From positions 1 through 20,415 of IMG/VR virus record IMGVR_UViG_3300042261_000928: 20,415 bases of DNA. One strand, 5' to 3'. This document shows positions 1 to 6,543 of the stretch, piece after piece (the stretch's first letter is position 1; every line of letters begins with the position of its first letter). Origin of the DNA: a virus. The translations under genes and the position numbers were made by a program. The notes beneath the pieces are model-generated. The model did not search any database. It saw only the letters and a list, made by a program, of their open reading frames with translations, and was not told the DNA's origin.

Positions 1-40
1 TGCAGGAGCCTTGTGCTCGATTCAAACTATATGAAACTAA

Positions 41-244
41 CTAGCGCATGATCATTCGATTAGATGGCGGCACTGGCGGGTCACCAGGTTTCCATTCAGC
101 CTTGGCCTTCCACCAGGCGGCTTCTATACGCTCATTTTCTTTTTCGCATCGTTTGCTCGTAACCTCAATGTGAATAACCATCACGATGACATGAACCATA
201 AAGCCAACAAAGGTCACTAGACACACGATCTGCTCAATGCTCAT
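41..244 (-). CDS. Small membrane protein downstream of head gene
   Basis: This 67-residue protein has one hydrophobic segment at about residues 4-26 (rich in V, F, M and I), followed by a charged tail with a Trp-Trp pair and a Pro-rich end. That layout suggests a single-pass inner-membrane protein with its C-terminus on one face. The ATG at 244 has a GGGGAT ribosome binding site about 6 bases upstream and lies 12 bases after the head-protein stop, so it probably belongs to the late operon. Small one-TM proteins in a late operon can be holin-related or superinfection-exclusion factors, but nothing here shows either, and a holin normally sits beside an endolysin, which is not seen. Function unknown. 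Confidence 0.6.
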   Translation of the reverse strand: MSIEQIVCLVTFVGFMVHVIVMVIHIEVTSKRCEKENERIEAAWWKAKAEWKPGDPPVPPSNRMIMR

Positions 245-256
245 ACTGAATCCCCA

Positions 257-1066
257 CTACTCTACTACTGGCTGCTCTTCACCCTTCGGCACCTTGTAGA
301 CGCTTGGATCAACTGCCGGGGCACCCCAGCGCTCCTTGCCCTTCACCTTTGCGCGCAAGTGACACTTGCAGTTGGTCTTGCACTTGGTAGAACCGTCACC
401 GGGAACACGTCCACGCTCCTTGTATGTAAGCGCTGACTTTGCCGACTCTTCCCGGCAGGTGATGCAGTGCTCTGCAGGGCTCATAACCCAGTCAAACTTG
501 GTGCCAGCGGGCATATGAGCGGCCCAAGAATCATTCATTTCGCCCTGGAGCGCGTCGGCATACATCTGAGCCCGCCACCTGATACGAGCATCGCGCTCTT
601 CTGGTGAAAGCTCGGCATACTTGCCGCGGACATCGGCAACAAACTCTTTTAGGAACTTGTAGTCTTCGCGCCGCTCCTTATCCACTGCCCGCACATCAGC
701 CGCGGAAAGTGACTCAAACTTGCCTCGCGCTTTGGCTTTGCCGAACCGCGCCGCTGAATCGTAGGCTTCGCGCATCTCCTTGCGCATAGCCTTCTCGAAC
801 TCTTCGGGCGTAATCTTGCCAAACGAAAGCGCCTGAGCGTGGAGCTCAACGCGCGCCTTGACCTGCCCGTGAAGCCCACGGAACGCTTCATCACAGGCTG
901 CCTCGACAGCTTCCCGGCTGACGGCCCGCACTTCCTCGTTTTGCTTCTCGTAGTAGTCGCGCCACTTGTTGGACCGGCGAGTCTGGCTTCCACGCTGGCT
1001 TGCGACCTTGCGGGCAACTGAGCTTTTGGCAGCGAAATTGACGATTTCGGAACGTGTGATGGTCAT
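257..1066 (-). CDS. Phage head morphogenesis protein (Mu gpF-like minor head protein)
   Basis: The protein is 269 residues from the ATG at 1066. Its N-terminal two thirds are charged and helical. The C-terminal part has the Cys pattern typical of phage minor head proteins: C201-x2-C204, then C229, C233 and C235 in a KCKTNCKCHL stretch. Members of this family (Mu gpF, SPP1 gp7) bind the portal inside the procapsid. Its position directly after the portal gene supports the call. The start is uncertain: ATG 1066 lies 7 bases beyond the portal stop, with GAGGT a rather long 11 bases upstream. An in-frame ATG at 1120 has a better spaced GAGG but would overlap the portal gene by 47 bases and add 18 residues. 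No protease or other domain is fused to it. Confidence 0.8.
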   Translation of the reverse strand: MTITRSEIVNFAAKSSVARKVASQRGSQTRRSNKWRDYYEKQNEEVRAVSREAVEAACDEAFRGLHGQVKARVELHAQALSFGKITPEEFEKAMRKEMREAYDSAARFGKAKARGKFESLSAADVRAVDKERREDYKFLKEFVADVRGKYAELSPEERDARIRWRAQMYADALQGEMNDSWAAHMPAGTKFDWVMSPAEHCITCREESAKSALTYKERGRVPGDGSTKCKTNCKCHLRAKVKGKERWGAPAVDPSVYKVPKGEEQPVVE

Positions 1067-1073
1067 TCCGGCA

Positions 1074-2447
1074 TTATACCTCATCTTCAGGCTGCTTGCC
1101 TGAACCACCATCCCTGCCATTTTTCAGCGCCTCGAGTTGCGCCGCTTTCTCTTCTTCGGCCTTGGCTTCCTCTTCCTCAATAGCCCGCGCAATCTCCTCC
1201 GGCATCGGAGGCATTCCAAGGTCTTCCCTGATCCAGGGCTCAGACTTGTGAATAACGCCCTGCGTCAGCATCTTGTCCATAATCTCGGCAAGGGCGGCCA
1301 AATCCCGCTCATCAGGCGGGGCAAGGACGATATCCGGGTAAAGATCGGTTGCGAAGTTGTAGTTGACCAGCCGCTTTACAAGCTGCTCTTTCAACACCTG
1401 CTCGGCAATCTCTTTCCTGAGCGAATCAAGGAACATCCCGAGTATGCCGCGGTGGATCTTCGCCTGAGCGTAACTTCCGGCCCCATCCGTTCCCTCATCG
1501 GTCGCCAATGTCTGGCCGAATATCGCCTTGGCGATACCCTTGTTGCACGCCTCAATGGAGGAGTCGTAAGGTGCCATTACGCTGCCGGTCTTCGGGGTAA
1601 GGAGCTCGACTTCAACCGTGTTCGGCACTATGATAGCCGTGTCGGTGTGGAAGCTCTGGAGCGCCTTCAAGAGGTCATCCTGCTGCTTCTTAGGCAAGCT
1701 TCGATCATACTTGCCAAGCGGGGTAGGGGCTGCAAACTTCTCAGCTGCAACGGCACTCCACCTGAGCATAGCTTCCTTGCGCCAGTAGTGCCGGTATGCC
1801 GCCCGAAGATCGCTCACCCCTTGGGGAAGCCCCGTTGCCTGAGGGTCGTAGGTATAAAGAAGCACTTTTTCAAGCGGAACAGGGGTTTCACGGCTCGTGT
1901 CGATTGTCTGCAAGAGGCTGTTGACGTTGCCGAACTCGTCCATATCAAACGTGATCGTAGAAACGGGCTTAGGCTTGATCGACGCAATCCCGATCTTGCC
2001 AGCGTCGGGTCCACGCTCAATGTATCGCCAGTTGACTTCCTGAACACTGAATCCTCCAACGATTGCGTGAGCAATGTTCATCAGGATTGACTCAACCGAG
2101 CCCTGCATCTCGAGAAGTTGACGCTCGACGAAGTCGGCAATCTCAAGAGCCTCTTCGTAGCCGTCTTCGCCTTCTCCAACTGCAGGCTGCACAGCCCACC
2201 CGCCGATCACAACCCCGAGCTTCTTGATCTGCACGCAGGCCTTGACCTGATCATCGGCCATCATATCGCGGGTGTAGAGCATAATGCCCTTGGATGCGAG
2301 CACCTTGTCAACGTCGGGGTTTGCGTTCCCCCACCGCCATGCCCATACCTGCATCAACGATGCGATGCGTGCAACTTCGCCCATATCAGGCGCGCCCTGC
2401 GCCTGCGGCGCGCTCTTTGGTTGTCTGGGGAAAAATGGGATTCTCAA
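1074..2447 (-). CDS. Portal protein, DUF935 / Mu gp29-like
   Basis: The protein is 457 residues, close to the usual size of Mu gp29-type portals. Recognisable family segments are the mid-protein YDPQATGLPQGVSDLR followed by the Tyr/Trp-rich YRHYWRKEAMLRW, the EKFAAPTPLGKY stretch, and FGQTLATDEGTDGAGSY near residue 315. The portal forms the dodecameric ring at one capsid vertex through which DNA is pumped and to which the tail attaches. The start is a TTG at 2447 that directly abuts the TAA stop of the terminase gene in the same frame; an AAGGA ribosome binding site lies 7 bases upstream, which decides the start. The highly acidic C-terminal tail (rich in E, K and A) is likely disordered. The neighbours terL and the F-like head protein match the usual late-gene order. 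Confidence 0.93.
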   Translation of the reverse strand: MRIPFFPRQPKSAPQAQGAPDMGEVARIASLMQVWAWRWGNANPDVDKVLASKGIMLYTRDMMADDQVKACVQIKKLGVVIGGWAVQPAVGEGEDGYEEALEIADFVERQLLEMQGSVESILMNIAHAIVGGFSVQEVNWRYIERGPDAGKIGIASIKPKPVSTITFDMDEFGNVNSLLQTIDTSRETPVPLEKVLLYTYDPQATGLPQGVSDLRAAYRHYWRKEAMLRWSAVAAEKFAAPTPLGKYDRSLPKKQQDDLLKALQSFHTDTAIIVPNTVEVELLTPKTGSVMAPYDSSIEACNKGIAKAIFGQTLATDEGTDGAGSYAQAKIHRGILGMFLDSLRKEIAEQVLKEQLVKRLVNYNFATDLYPDIVLAPPDERDLAALAEIMDKMLTQGVIHKSEPWIREDLGMPPMPEEIARAIEEEEAKAEEEKAAQLEALKNGRDGGSGKQPEDEV

Positions 2448-3845
2448 TTACCAGTCCTTGTAACTGTCACGAGTAACTCCGGCTCCGCGGAAAGTAAGGC
2501 CTGCAGGGTCGCCCCCTTGTGCAAAAGCAAGCGCAACCGCGTCCGCTTCATCAGGAGAAGGCAAGCCCCGCTTCTTCATATCTTCTTTGCGCTCGAGCGC
2601 TATCTTGCCCTTGACGGTCATTGAGTAGTGGCGGGTTGAAAGCTGCGCAATCAGGTCCTCATTGTCGGGAATCTCAAGCTCACCGCGAAGGAGCATATCC
2701 TTGAGCGCACCCCACCATACGCCCGACGAGTTGTGGTAGTATTCATCACCTTCGCCCCCAAAGTTGCAGGGGATGATCGCGATATCGGAGAGCATCTGAC
2801 TTGAGTTGTCCTGAAGGATATCCGTCACACCGCCCCCGACCCCGGTATCGTCAACCTTGATCGCGGTTACGCGGTTATCAATCGCCATTCGCCAGGCAAT
2901 GCCTGCGGTTTCAGTGGTCGGCAGTCCGTGATAGCCAACGAGCTTTTCAACCCGACTTCCACAGCGTAGCGCGAAGACTGTCTTGTCGTCGCCAAAGCGA
3001 GCTACATCAACCCCGAGCTCTCGAACTCCATCCTGCTCGCTTCCATCGTGCCAACGGGCGGCTGCGGCCTCTACTATGTCGAGCGGGATAAAGCTGTTTG
3101 ATTCAGCGCTCGGGAAGTCACCAAGAACGCGCACGCGGTAGACGTCTGAATCGCGGCCCCACTTGGTAGCCATCTCCGCGGCATACTTCTCGGTAACCCT
3201 GGGCGAGTTCTCAGAGCTTACGTGAATGGTGTGCCACAAGCTCCTAGCTTTGTGGTGCGAATCGTAGAAGTAGCCCGAGAGCCTGGTCGGGTTGCCAGCC
3301 ATTATGATCTGCGAGTTTTCACCTGTGAGCGCCCCGTCGACGGTCGCCATAATCTCATCGGGAACGCCCGAGGCTTCATCAACCACGTAGAGCAGGTGGT
3401 CAGCGTGGAAGCCTGCAAGGTTCTCGGGTTTGGCACACGATCGGGCAACAGCAAACCACGTCTCTTCGGCACCGACGATCCCAACCCGCGTTGCAGTCCA
3501 GTTGACGATCTTGGATAGTATCGGGCTTCGCCCGAGCCACAGGCTGATCTCGGCCCATAGCAGGTCGTGGAGCTGGTGCTGAGTCGGGGCTGTGCAGGGT
3601 ATCTTGCAGTATGGCCGGGTTGCTAGGAACCATAGCACCGTCCACGCAAGCGCTGCGGTTTTGCCTACGCCGTGGCCCGACCTCGTTGAAGCGTTCTCAC
3701 CACGGGCAAGAGCATTAAGCGACTCCGCTTGCCAGGGGTCGGGCTCGGCCCGAAACATCTGGTAAACAAACCTGCAGGGGTCATCCCGAAGGGCGCTCAG
3801 CAGAGTCGCGAGCTGTTGCACTTGGCTTGTCGGGAATGATTGCAT
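2448..3845 (-). CDS. terL: Terminase large subunit (ATPase and nuclease)
   Basis: This is the DNA-packaging motor, 465 residues. The N-terminal ATPase shows Walker A RSGHGVGKT at 55-63, Walker B LLYVVDEAS ending in D156 E157, and a coupling motif MAGNP at about 182-186. The C-terminal RNase H-like nuclease shows GVDVARFGDDKT at 278-289 (D280), KVDDTGVGGG at 330-339 and a late acidic SPDEADA near residue 430, the expected third metal ligand. The ATG at 3845 has GAGG 6 bases upstream and overlaps the 3' end of the small-subunit gene by 65 bases, suggesting translational coupling. The gene looks intact. The packaging type (cos or headful) cannot be told from this sequence alone. Confidence 0.95.
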   Translation of the reverse strand: MQSFPTSQVQQLATLLSALRDDPCRFVYQMFRAEPDPWQAESLNALARGENASTRSGHGVGKTAALAWTVLWFLATRPYCKIPCTAPTQHQLHDLLWAEISLWLGRSPILSKIVNWTATRVGIVGAEETWFAVARSCAKPENLAGFHADHLLYVVDEASGVPDEIMATVDGALTGENSQIIMAGNPTRLSGYFYDSHHKARSLWHTIHVSSENSPRVTEKYAAEMATKWGRDSDVYRVRVLGDFPSAESNSFIPLDIVEAAAARWHDGSEQDGVRELGVDVARFGDDKTVFALRCGSRVEKLVGYHGLPTTETAGIAWRMAIDNRVTAIKVDDTGVGGGVTDILQDNSSQMLSDIAIIPCNFGGEGDEYYHNSSGVWWGALKDMLLRGELEIPDNEDLIAQLSTRHYSMTVKGKIALERKEDMKKRGLPSPDEADAVALAFAQGGDPAGLTFRGAGVTRDSYKDW

Positions 3846-4284
3846 TGATAGCCTCAGCTAAGGCCGCGCCAAAGCCGCTTATCTCGATTGCTCCGCCATC
3901 CTTGCCGGTGTGTTCGTTCTTGGAGCGCTCGGCATAGACATCGGGCTTAAGGGCTTTCAACCTGAAGATAAGAAGGGTGTCTGAGTATTCGCGCTCTTCA
4001 TATTGCACGTTAGTTACAGGATCAATGACAGGAATGCCCTTGTCAAACTTCTTGCGAACGCATCCCTCCACAGCGCGGCGGTCCGCTTCGTCTTCAAGTC
4101 GCTCGGCATACTGAAGGAGTGCATCATCCCAGGCAGCAGCAAACGCAGGATCAGACCGCTTCAGCTCATATACAAATGGGCGAGCAGTAGACGCATATTC
4201 AGCCGATTTGCTGACGTTCCCAGTCAAGGCAAGGTGCTCAAGAAACCGTTCTTTTTTTCTAGGTGTCAGTTTTGAAGAGCACAT
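3781..4284 (-). CDS. terS: Terminase small subunit
   Basis: The protein is 167 residues. The N-terminal 60 residues (KLTPRKKERFLEHLALTGNVSKSAEYA...) form a helix-turn-helix-like DNA-recognition region. Residues about 95-120 carry the segment YSDTLLIFRLKALKPDVYAER, which I recognise from phage small terminases of the phBC6A51 type. The small subunit binds the packaging start site and regulates the large subunit. Its 3' end overlaps terL. The ATG at 4284 has only a weak GGTGA site upstream. It is the first gene of the late packaging block and is preceded by a structured 206-base intergenic region, which could contain the recognition site. Confidence 0.87.
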   Translation of the reverse strand: MCSSKLTPRKKERFLEHLALTGNVSKSAEYASTARPFVYELKRSDPAFAAAWDDALLQYAERLEDEADRRAVEGCVRKKFDKGIPVIDPVTNVQYEEREYSDTLLIFRLKALKPDVYAERSKNEHTGKDGGAIEISGFGAALAEAINAIIPDKPSATARDSAERPSG

Positions 4285-4321
4285 TTCACTTCACCATACT
4301 CGAGATATCATTTGAAAAGGG

Positions 4322-4366
4322 TGCAGGCCCGTAGCGCCTGAGGGGATGCCAGCGCACGGGCCTGCA
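4322..4366. other. Strong hairpin in the intergenic region upstream of terS
   Basis: An 11-bp perfect inverted repeat (TGCAGGCCCGT at 4322-4332 with its complement at 4356-4366) is extended by GCGC/GCGC after one bulged base, leaving a 14-base loop. On the minus strand it is followed by CCCTTTT, a weak U-tract, so it could be a leaky terminator, an RNA element in the terS leader or a packaging site. A second imperfect inverted repeat (GCCGGA 4409-4414 with TCCGGC 4432-4437) lies on the upstream side. Confidence 0.55.
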
Positions 4367-4490
4367 AAGCGTGTTACAGCACATACGGGAGGACGAAAGG
4401 AGATACGGGCCGGACTATCCTACAAGGCCCCTCCGGCTGGGGGAGTGTCAAAAATCTCGAAGAGAAAACATTCCCTTCTATAATAAGCAC

Positions 4491-4997
4491 TCAAACACCG
4501 ATTTTGGGGGGTATTCCTGAGCTCTTTCCACGATTGACACGCTCCCTCTGAGACTCTGGCAATAACTTTTTTTCAAGCGCAATCTGCCAACTTTCGTCTG
4601 CCAATTCGTGCTTGGGGGTGTTTATGTCTGCTCGCTCAGATAGGAGCTCCCTGGTAGCCTTGATTCCGCATTCCTCGATCATCACGGTGAGAACACCCCT
4701 CACCTTGACTCTAGCCGCTTTCGCCTGTGCTATCTTGAGATGCTGACGTATGGTTGACCGATCCTTAGCAAATGCAAAAGCGATTTCGGGCACACTTACT
4801 CCTCGCAACCACCACTCCCACACAGTGGCTTGCCAGAGCGTCATCTTGACCGCTTTCTCCATACGCCTGATCTCCATCCATAGCAATTGCTCGAATGGGC
4901 CACCGTCGTGGACGCAACTAACGCGCCGTGGATTGTGCGGTAGCTGTGGTGCCGCAACATCGTGTAGTATATCAAGGCTGAGTGCTCGCATCCTCAT
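4491..4997 (-). CDS. Sigma-region-4-like HTH protein, candidate late-gene regulator
   Basis: This is a 168-residue protein. Residues about 52-96 read MTLWQATVWEWWLRGVSVPEIAF... then DRSTIRQHLKIAQAK, which has the layout of a sigma factor region 4 or LuxR-type helix-turn-helix (helix, G-x-S turn, recognition helix with R-x-T-x-x-x-H). It has no visible region 2, so it is not a complete sigma factor. Phages often place such proteins just before the terminase genes as late transcription activators, so I infer that role here. The ATG at 4997 has AAGGAAGGA immediately upstream; an in-frame ATG two codons later has better spacing. The stop is followed by the structured terS leader. The C-terminal 70 residues are not recognised. 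Confidence 0.65.
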   Translation of the reverse strand: MRMRALSLDILHDVAAPQLPHNPRRVSCVHDGGPFEQLLWMEIRRMEKAVKMTLWQATVWEWWLRGVSVPEIAFAFAKDRSTIRQHLKIAQAKAARVKVRGVLTVMIEECGIKATRELLSERADINTPKHELADESWQIALEKKLLPESQRERVNRGKSSGIPPKIGV

Positions 4998-5036
4998 TCC
5001 TTCCTTATCGTGAACGAATTGTTATAATCTCGAATA

Positions 5037-5234
5037 TCAGCCCCGGTCATCGCCGGGGCGTCGTTGCTGATCTTTGCCTTGCCTATTTGTAAGCCTACTA
5101 GCTGCCTCTATCATCACGACATCGTAGAGGCAGTATCCCGCATAGTAATGTTCTTCTGACAGCGCTAGAAGATGGTCGGAAAGTTCTTTGTTGCTCATTG
5201 CCGCCAGTTCTTCGGCGGTCTTTTCATTCCACAA
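5037..5234 (-). CDS. Small acidic hypothetical protein
   Basis: About 65 residues, rich in Glu, Leu and Ala, with a helical core (AEELAAMSNKELSDHLLALS) and a Tyr-rich middle. Not recognised. No ATG gives a convincing start. I prefer the TTG at 5234 because GGGGTGAT lies 3 bases upstream, the same kind of site used by several neighbours. A TTG at 5252 or the ATG at 5198 are alternatives. The last codons overlap a GC-rich hairpin at 5040-5059. Confidence 0.45.
   Translation of the reverse strand: MWNEKTAEELAAMSNKELSDHLLALSEEHYYAGYCLYDVVMIEAASRLTNRQGKDQQRRPGDDRG
5040..5059 (-). terminator. GC-rich hairpin at the end of a small gene, possible weak terminator
   Basis: A 7-bp perfect stem (GCCCCGG / CCGGGGC) with a 6-base loop spans the final codons and stop region of the 65-residue gene. 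On the transcribed minus strand it is not followed by a U-run, so it may act only as an RNA-stabilising or Rho-aided element just upstream of the HTH gene. Confidence 0.35.
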
Positions 5235-5300
5235 GACATCACCCCATTTCAACTGTCAAGGATTGCTTGACGGATCGGTTGTTCGGAAATGGCGAATGGT

Positions 5301-5543
5301 TCACTTTGTTTCCTCTTTCCACTCGCCACCACACAGCCAGAATTGCCACCACCTACGGCCAGGGTGATCCTCAACCCAAACGAATCGGCGTATTACCTCC
5401 TGCCATACTTCGTTTCTATTGAACGATCCGGCATCGGCTCCACACTGGGGGCATACTTGGTCATATGCTGTAAACTGCATCCATATTGACTCGTACCCAC
5501 AGTGTCTACAGCGAGCTATCGACTTCCAAGACGTTGTTTTCAT
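5301..5543 (-). CDS. Zinc-ribbon protein, unknown function
   Basis: An 80-residue protein with two CxxC knuckles, C12-x2-C15 and C31-x2-C34 (RCRHCGYE and VCPQCGAD), the layout of a small rubredoxin-like zinc ribbon. A Trp-rich C-terminal half follows (RRWWQFWLCGGEW). The ATG at 5543 directly follows the TAG stop of the upstream gene, with GAGAGG 8 bases upstream, so translation is probably coupled. Such ribbons can bind nucleic acid or a protein partner; the sequence does not say which. Confidence 0.65.
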   Translation of the reverse strand: MKTTSWKSIARCRHCGYESIWMQFTAYDQVCPQCGADAGSFNRNEVWQEVIRRFVWVEDHPGRRWWQFWLCGGEWKEETK

Positions 5544-5738
5544 CTACTCATCCTCTCCCCCGGCCTCAGCCGGGATGTCATGCGCAATCCTCACAATCTC
5601 TTTCGCCGTGGCGTGGCTTGACGCATATCCAAAAGCCAGAGCGTGAACGAATGAATCCATATTGCTTCCCTCCACTGTAAGGACGGGCACACACAATCCC
5701 GGCCCATCTATCCTTATCATTACAAGCTTGTGTGTCAT
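5544..5738 (-). CDS. Small hypothetical protein coupled to the TGT/DpdA-like gene
   Basis: A 64-residue protein starting TMHKL-like (MTHKLVMIRIDGPG), with a beta-rich N-terminus, a helical AFGYASSHATAKEIVRIAHD segment and an acidic end. The ATG at 5738 overlaps the stop of the DpdA-like gene in an ATGA, with GGGAG upstream, so both are likely translated together. No family recognised. Confidence 0.55.
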   Translation of the reverse strand: MTHKLVMIRIDGPGLCVPVLTVEGSNMDSFVHALAFGYASSHATAKEIVRIAHDIPAEAGGEDE

Positions 5739-6346
5739 AGTAGCAACTCCCTGAATCCATACTGTCTAGCGGTAAGTGCCTTGATTGCAAGCGGTCTGTA
5801 CGCATCCCGGAACGCGCTCCACTGCCACCCGTCAACCGAATCACACCCAATGTTAGCGGCGTAGGTAATCCTCTTGATTGAGTTGACCCGCCCCATGTGA
5901 ACCCACTTTTCGCGGGCTTTAGCTTCCTGCACAAGTGCAACTGCCGCACGTCCCAGCTTCCACTCTGTTGAGCCTCCTACAAAGAACGCCTCAAACCTGC
6001 CCCAAGGAACGGGCAAGTCCTCCTGCCCGTCCTGTCCGACAAATGCGACGGGTAAACCCAGATAGTGCATCGCAGGCTCCCATATTTCAAAGCGCTTGAG
6101 TGTAGCCTTGGCATCGGCGACAACATCGGGTGCGACCACGAATAGCAGGTTAGGCTTACCACGCACCCGCATTAGGAGTCTCATGAACGCCTCTCGGTCA
6201 AGACAGGTGAAGCAACCGTTGTCAGCCGCCCACGGTCGTCCACTTGTAGCCATCCACTCGATTGAATTGCGGCTCACTGGGTTCGTGAACCACCCGACGT
6301 TAGGCACGTCCTCCCATCCCTGCGGCCCCGAAACCAAGAATAGCAT
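5735..6346 (-). CDS. TGT-fold protein, DpdA-like (candidate 7-deazaguanine DNA transglycosylase)
   Basis: A 203-residue protein whose motifs line up in order with tRNA-guanine transglycosylases: AADNGCF at 40-46 (compare TGT DSGGFQ, substrate Asp), VAPDV 71-75, FVGQDG 102-107, FVGGSTEWKLG 122-132 (compare GGLSVGE), HMGRVNS 150-156 (compare MGVGTP) and GCDSVDG 167-173 (compare GIDMFDCVLPTR, where the Asp is the nucleophile; here D172). It lacks the TGT zinc-site Cys set. From memory it resembles the short phage DpdA-family proteins, which exchange guanine in DNA for a 7-deazaguanine such as preQ0 and so block restriction. No preQ0 synthesis gene lies in this window, so the base would come from the host or from phage genes elsewhere. 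The ATG at 6346 has AAGGA 10 bases upstream, and the stop overlaps the next start by ATGA. The fold assignment is fairly firm; the substrate is inferred. Confidence 0.68.
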   Translation of the reverse strand: MLFLVSGPQGWEDVPNVGWFTNPVSRNSIEWMATSGRPWAADNGCFTCLDREAFMRLLMRVRGKPNLLFVVAPDVVADAKATLKRFEIWEPAMHYLGLPVAFVGQDGQEDLPVPWGRFEAFFVGGSTEWKLGRAAVALVQEAKAREKWVHMGRVNSIKRITYAANIGCDSVDGWQWSAFRDAYRPLAIKALTARQYGFRELLL

Positions 6347-6348
6347 CG

Positions 6349-6543
6349 CTAGTTAGTCCTTCTCTCCGGGCACTTCCCCACCATCCACACCCAGCAGTGG
6401 TGTCCAAAATCAGCACTCAGTCCCTGCTCCCAAGCGGTTGACTTCTTGTGCGTGCAGCAGTCGTTGAGCGCGAGTAAGCAGTTCTTACACCGCTCTATGC
6501 GTGCGATGATCTCAGTGAGGGTTGGCATTGAGTCCACAGCCAT
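6349..6543 (-). CDS. Small Cys/His-rich protein
   Basis: A 64-residue protein with a helical start (MPTLTEIIARIERCKNC) and many Cys and His (CKNC, DCCTH, GHHC, GKCP), suggesting metal binding. It begins inside the 3' end of the C5-methyltransferase gene, in another frame, and ends 2 bases before the DpdA-like ATG. I chose the ATG at 6543 (GAGAG about 9 bases upstream); an ATG at 6528 is possible. The open frame extends further upstream to 6639, but that part is a shadow of the methyltransferase. Function unknown. Confidence 0.5.
   Translation of the reverse strand: MAVDSMPTLTEIIARIERCKNCLLALNDCCTHKKSTAWEQGLSADFGHHCWVWMVGKCPERRTN

Noticed and set aside
41-244. Holin call for the small membrane protein
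   Set aside because: Only one hydrophobic segment and no endolysin beside it; the evidence supports only a membrane protein.
1137-2090. Long plus-strand open frame (317 codons) opposite the portal gene
   Set aside because: It is antisense to a firmly identified portal gene, has no recognisable motif and has biased, Arg/Leu-rich content typical of a shadow frame.
4417-4451. TTGACA (4446-4451, minus strand) with a TAGGAT box, as a terS promoter
   Set aside because: The spacing between the boxes is 23 bases, too long for a sigma70 promoter; the -10 match is also weak.
4309-4490. tRNA or CRISPR repeat in the structured region before terS
   Set aside because: No cloverleaf with T-loop GTTCGA-like sequence and no repeated unit with spacers can be found.
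5234-5263. TTGACA-like box before the small gene at 5234
   Set aside because: Seventeen bases downstream there is only TCTTGT, a 3 of 6 match to a -10, overlapping the start codon region.
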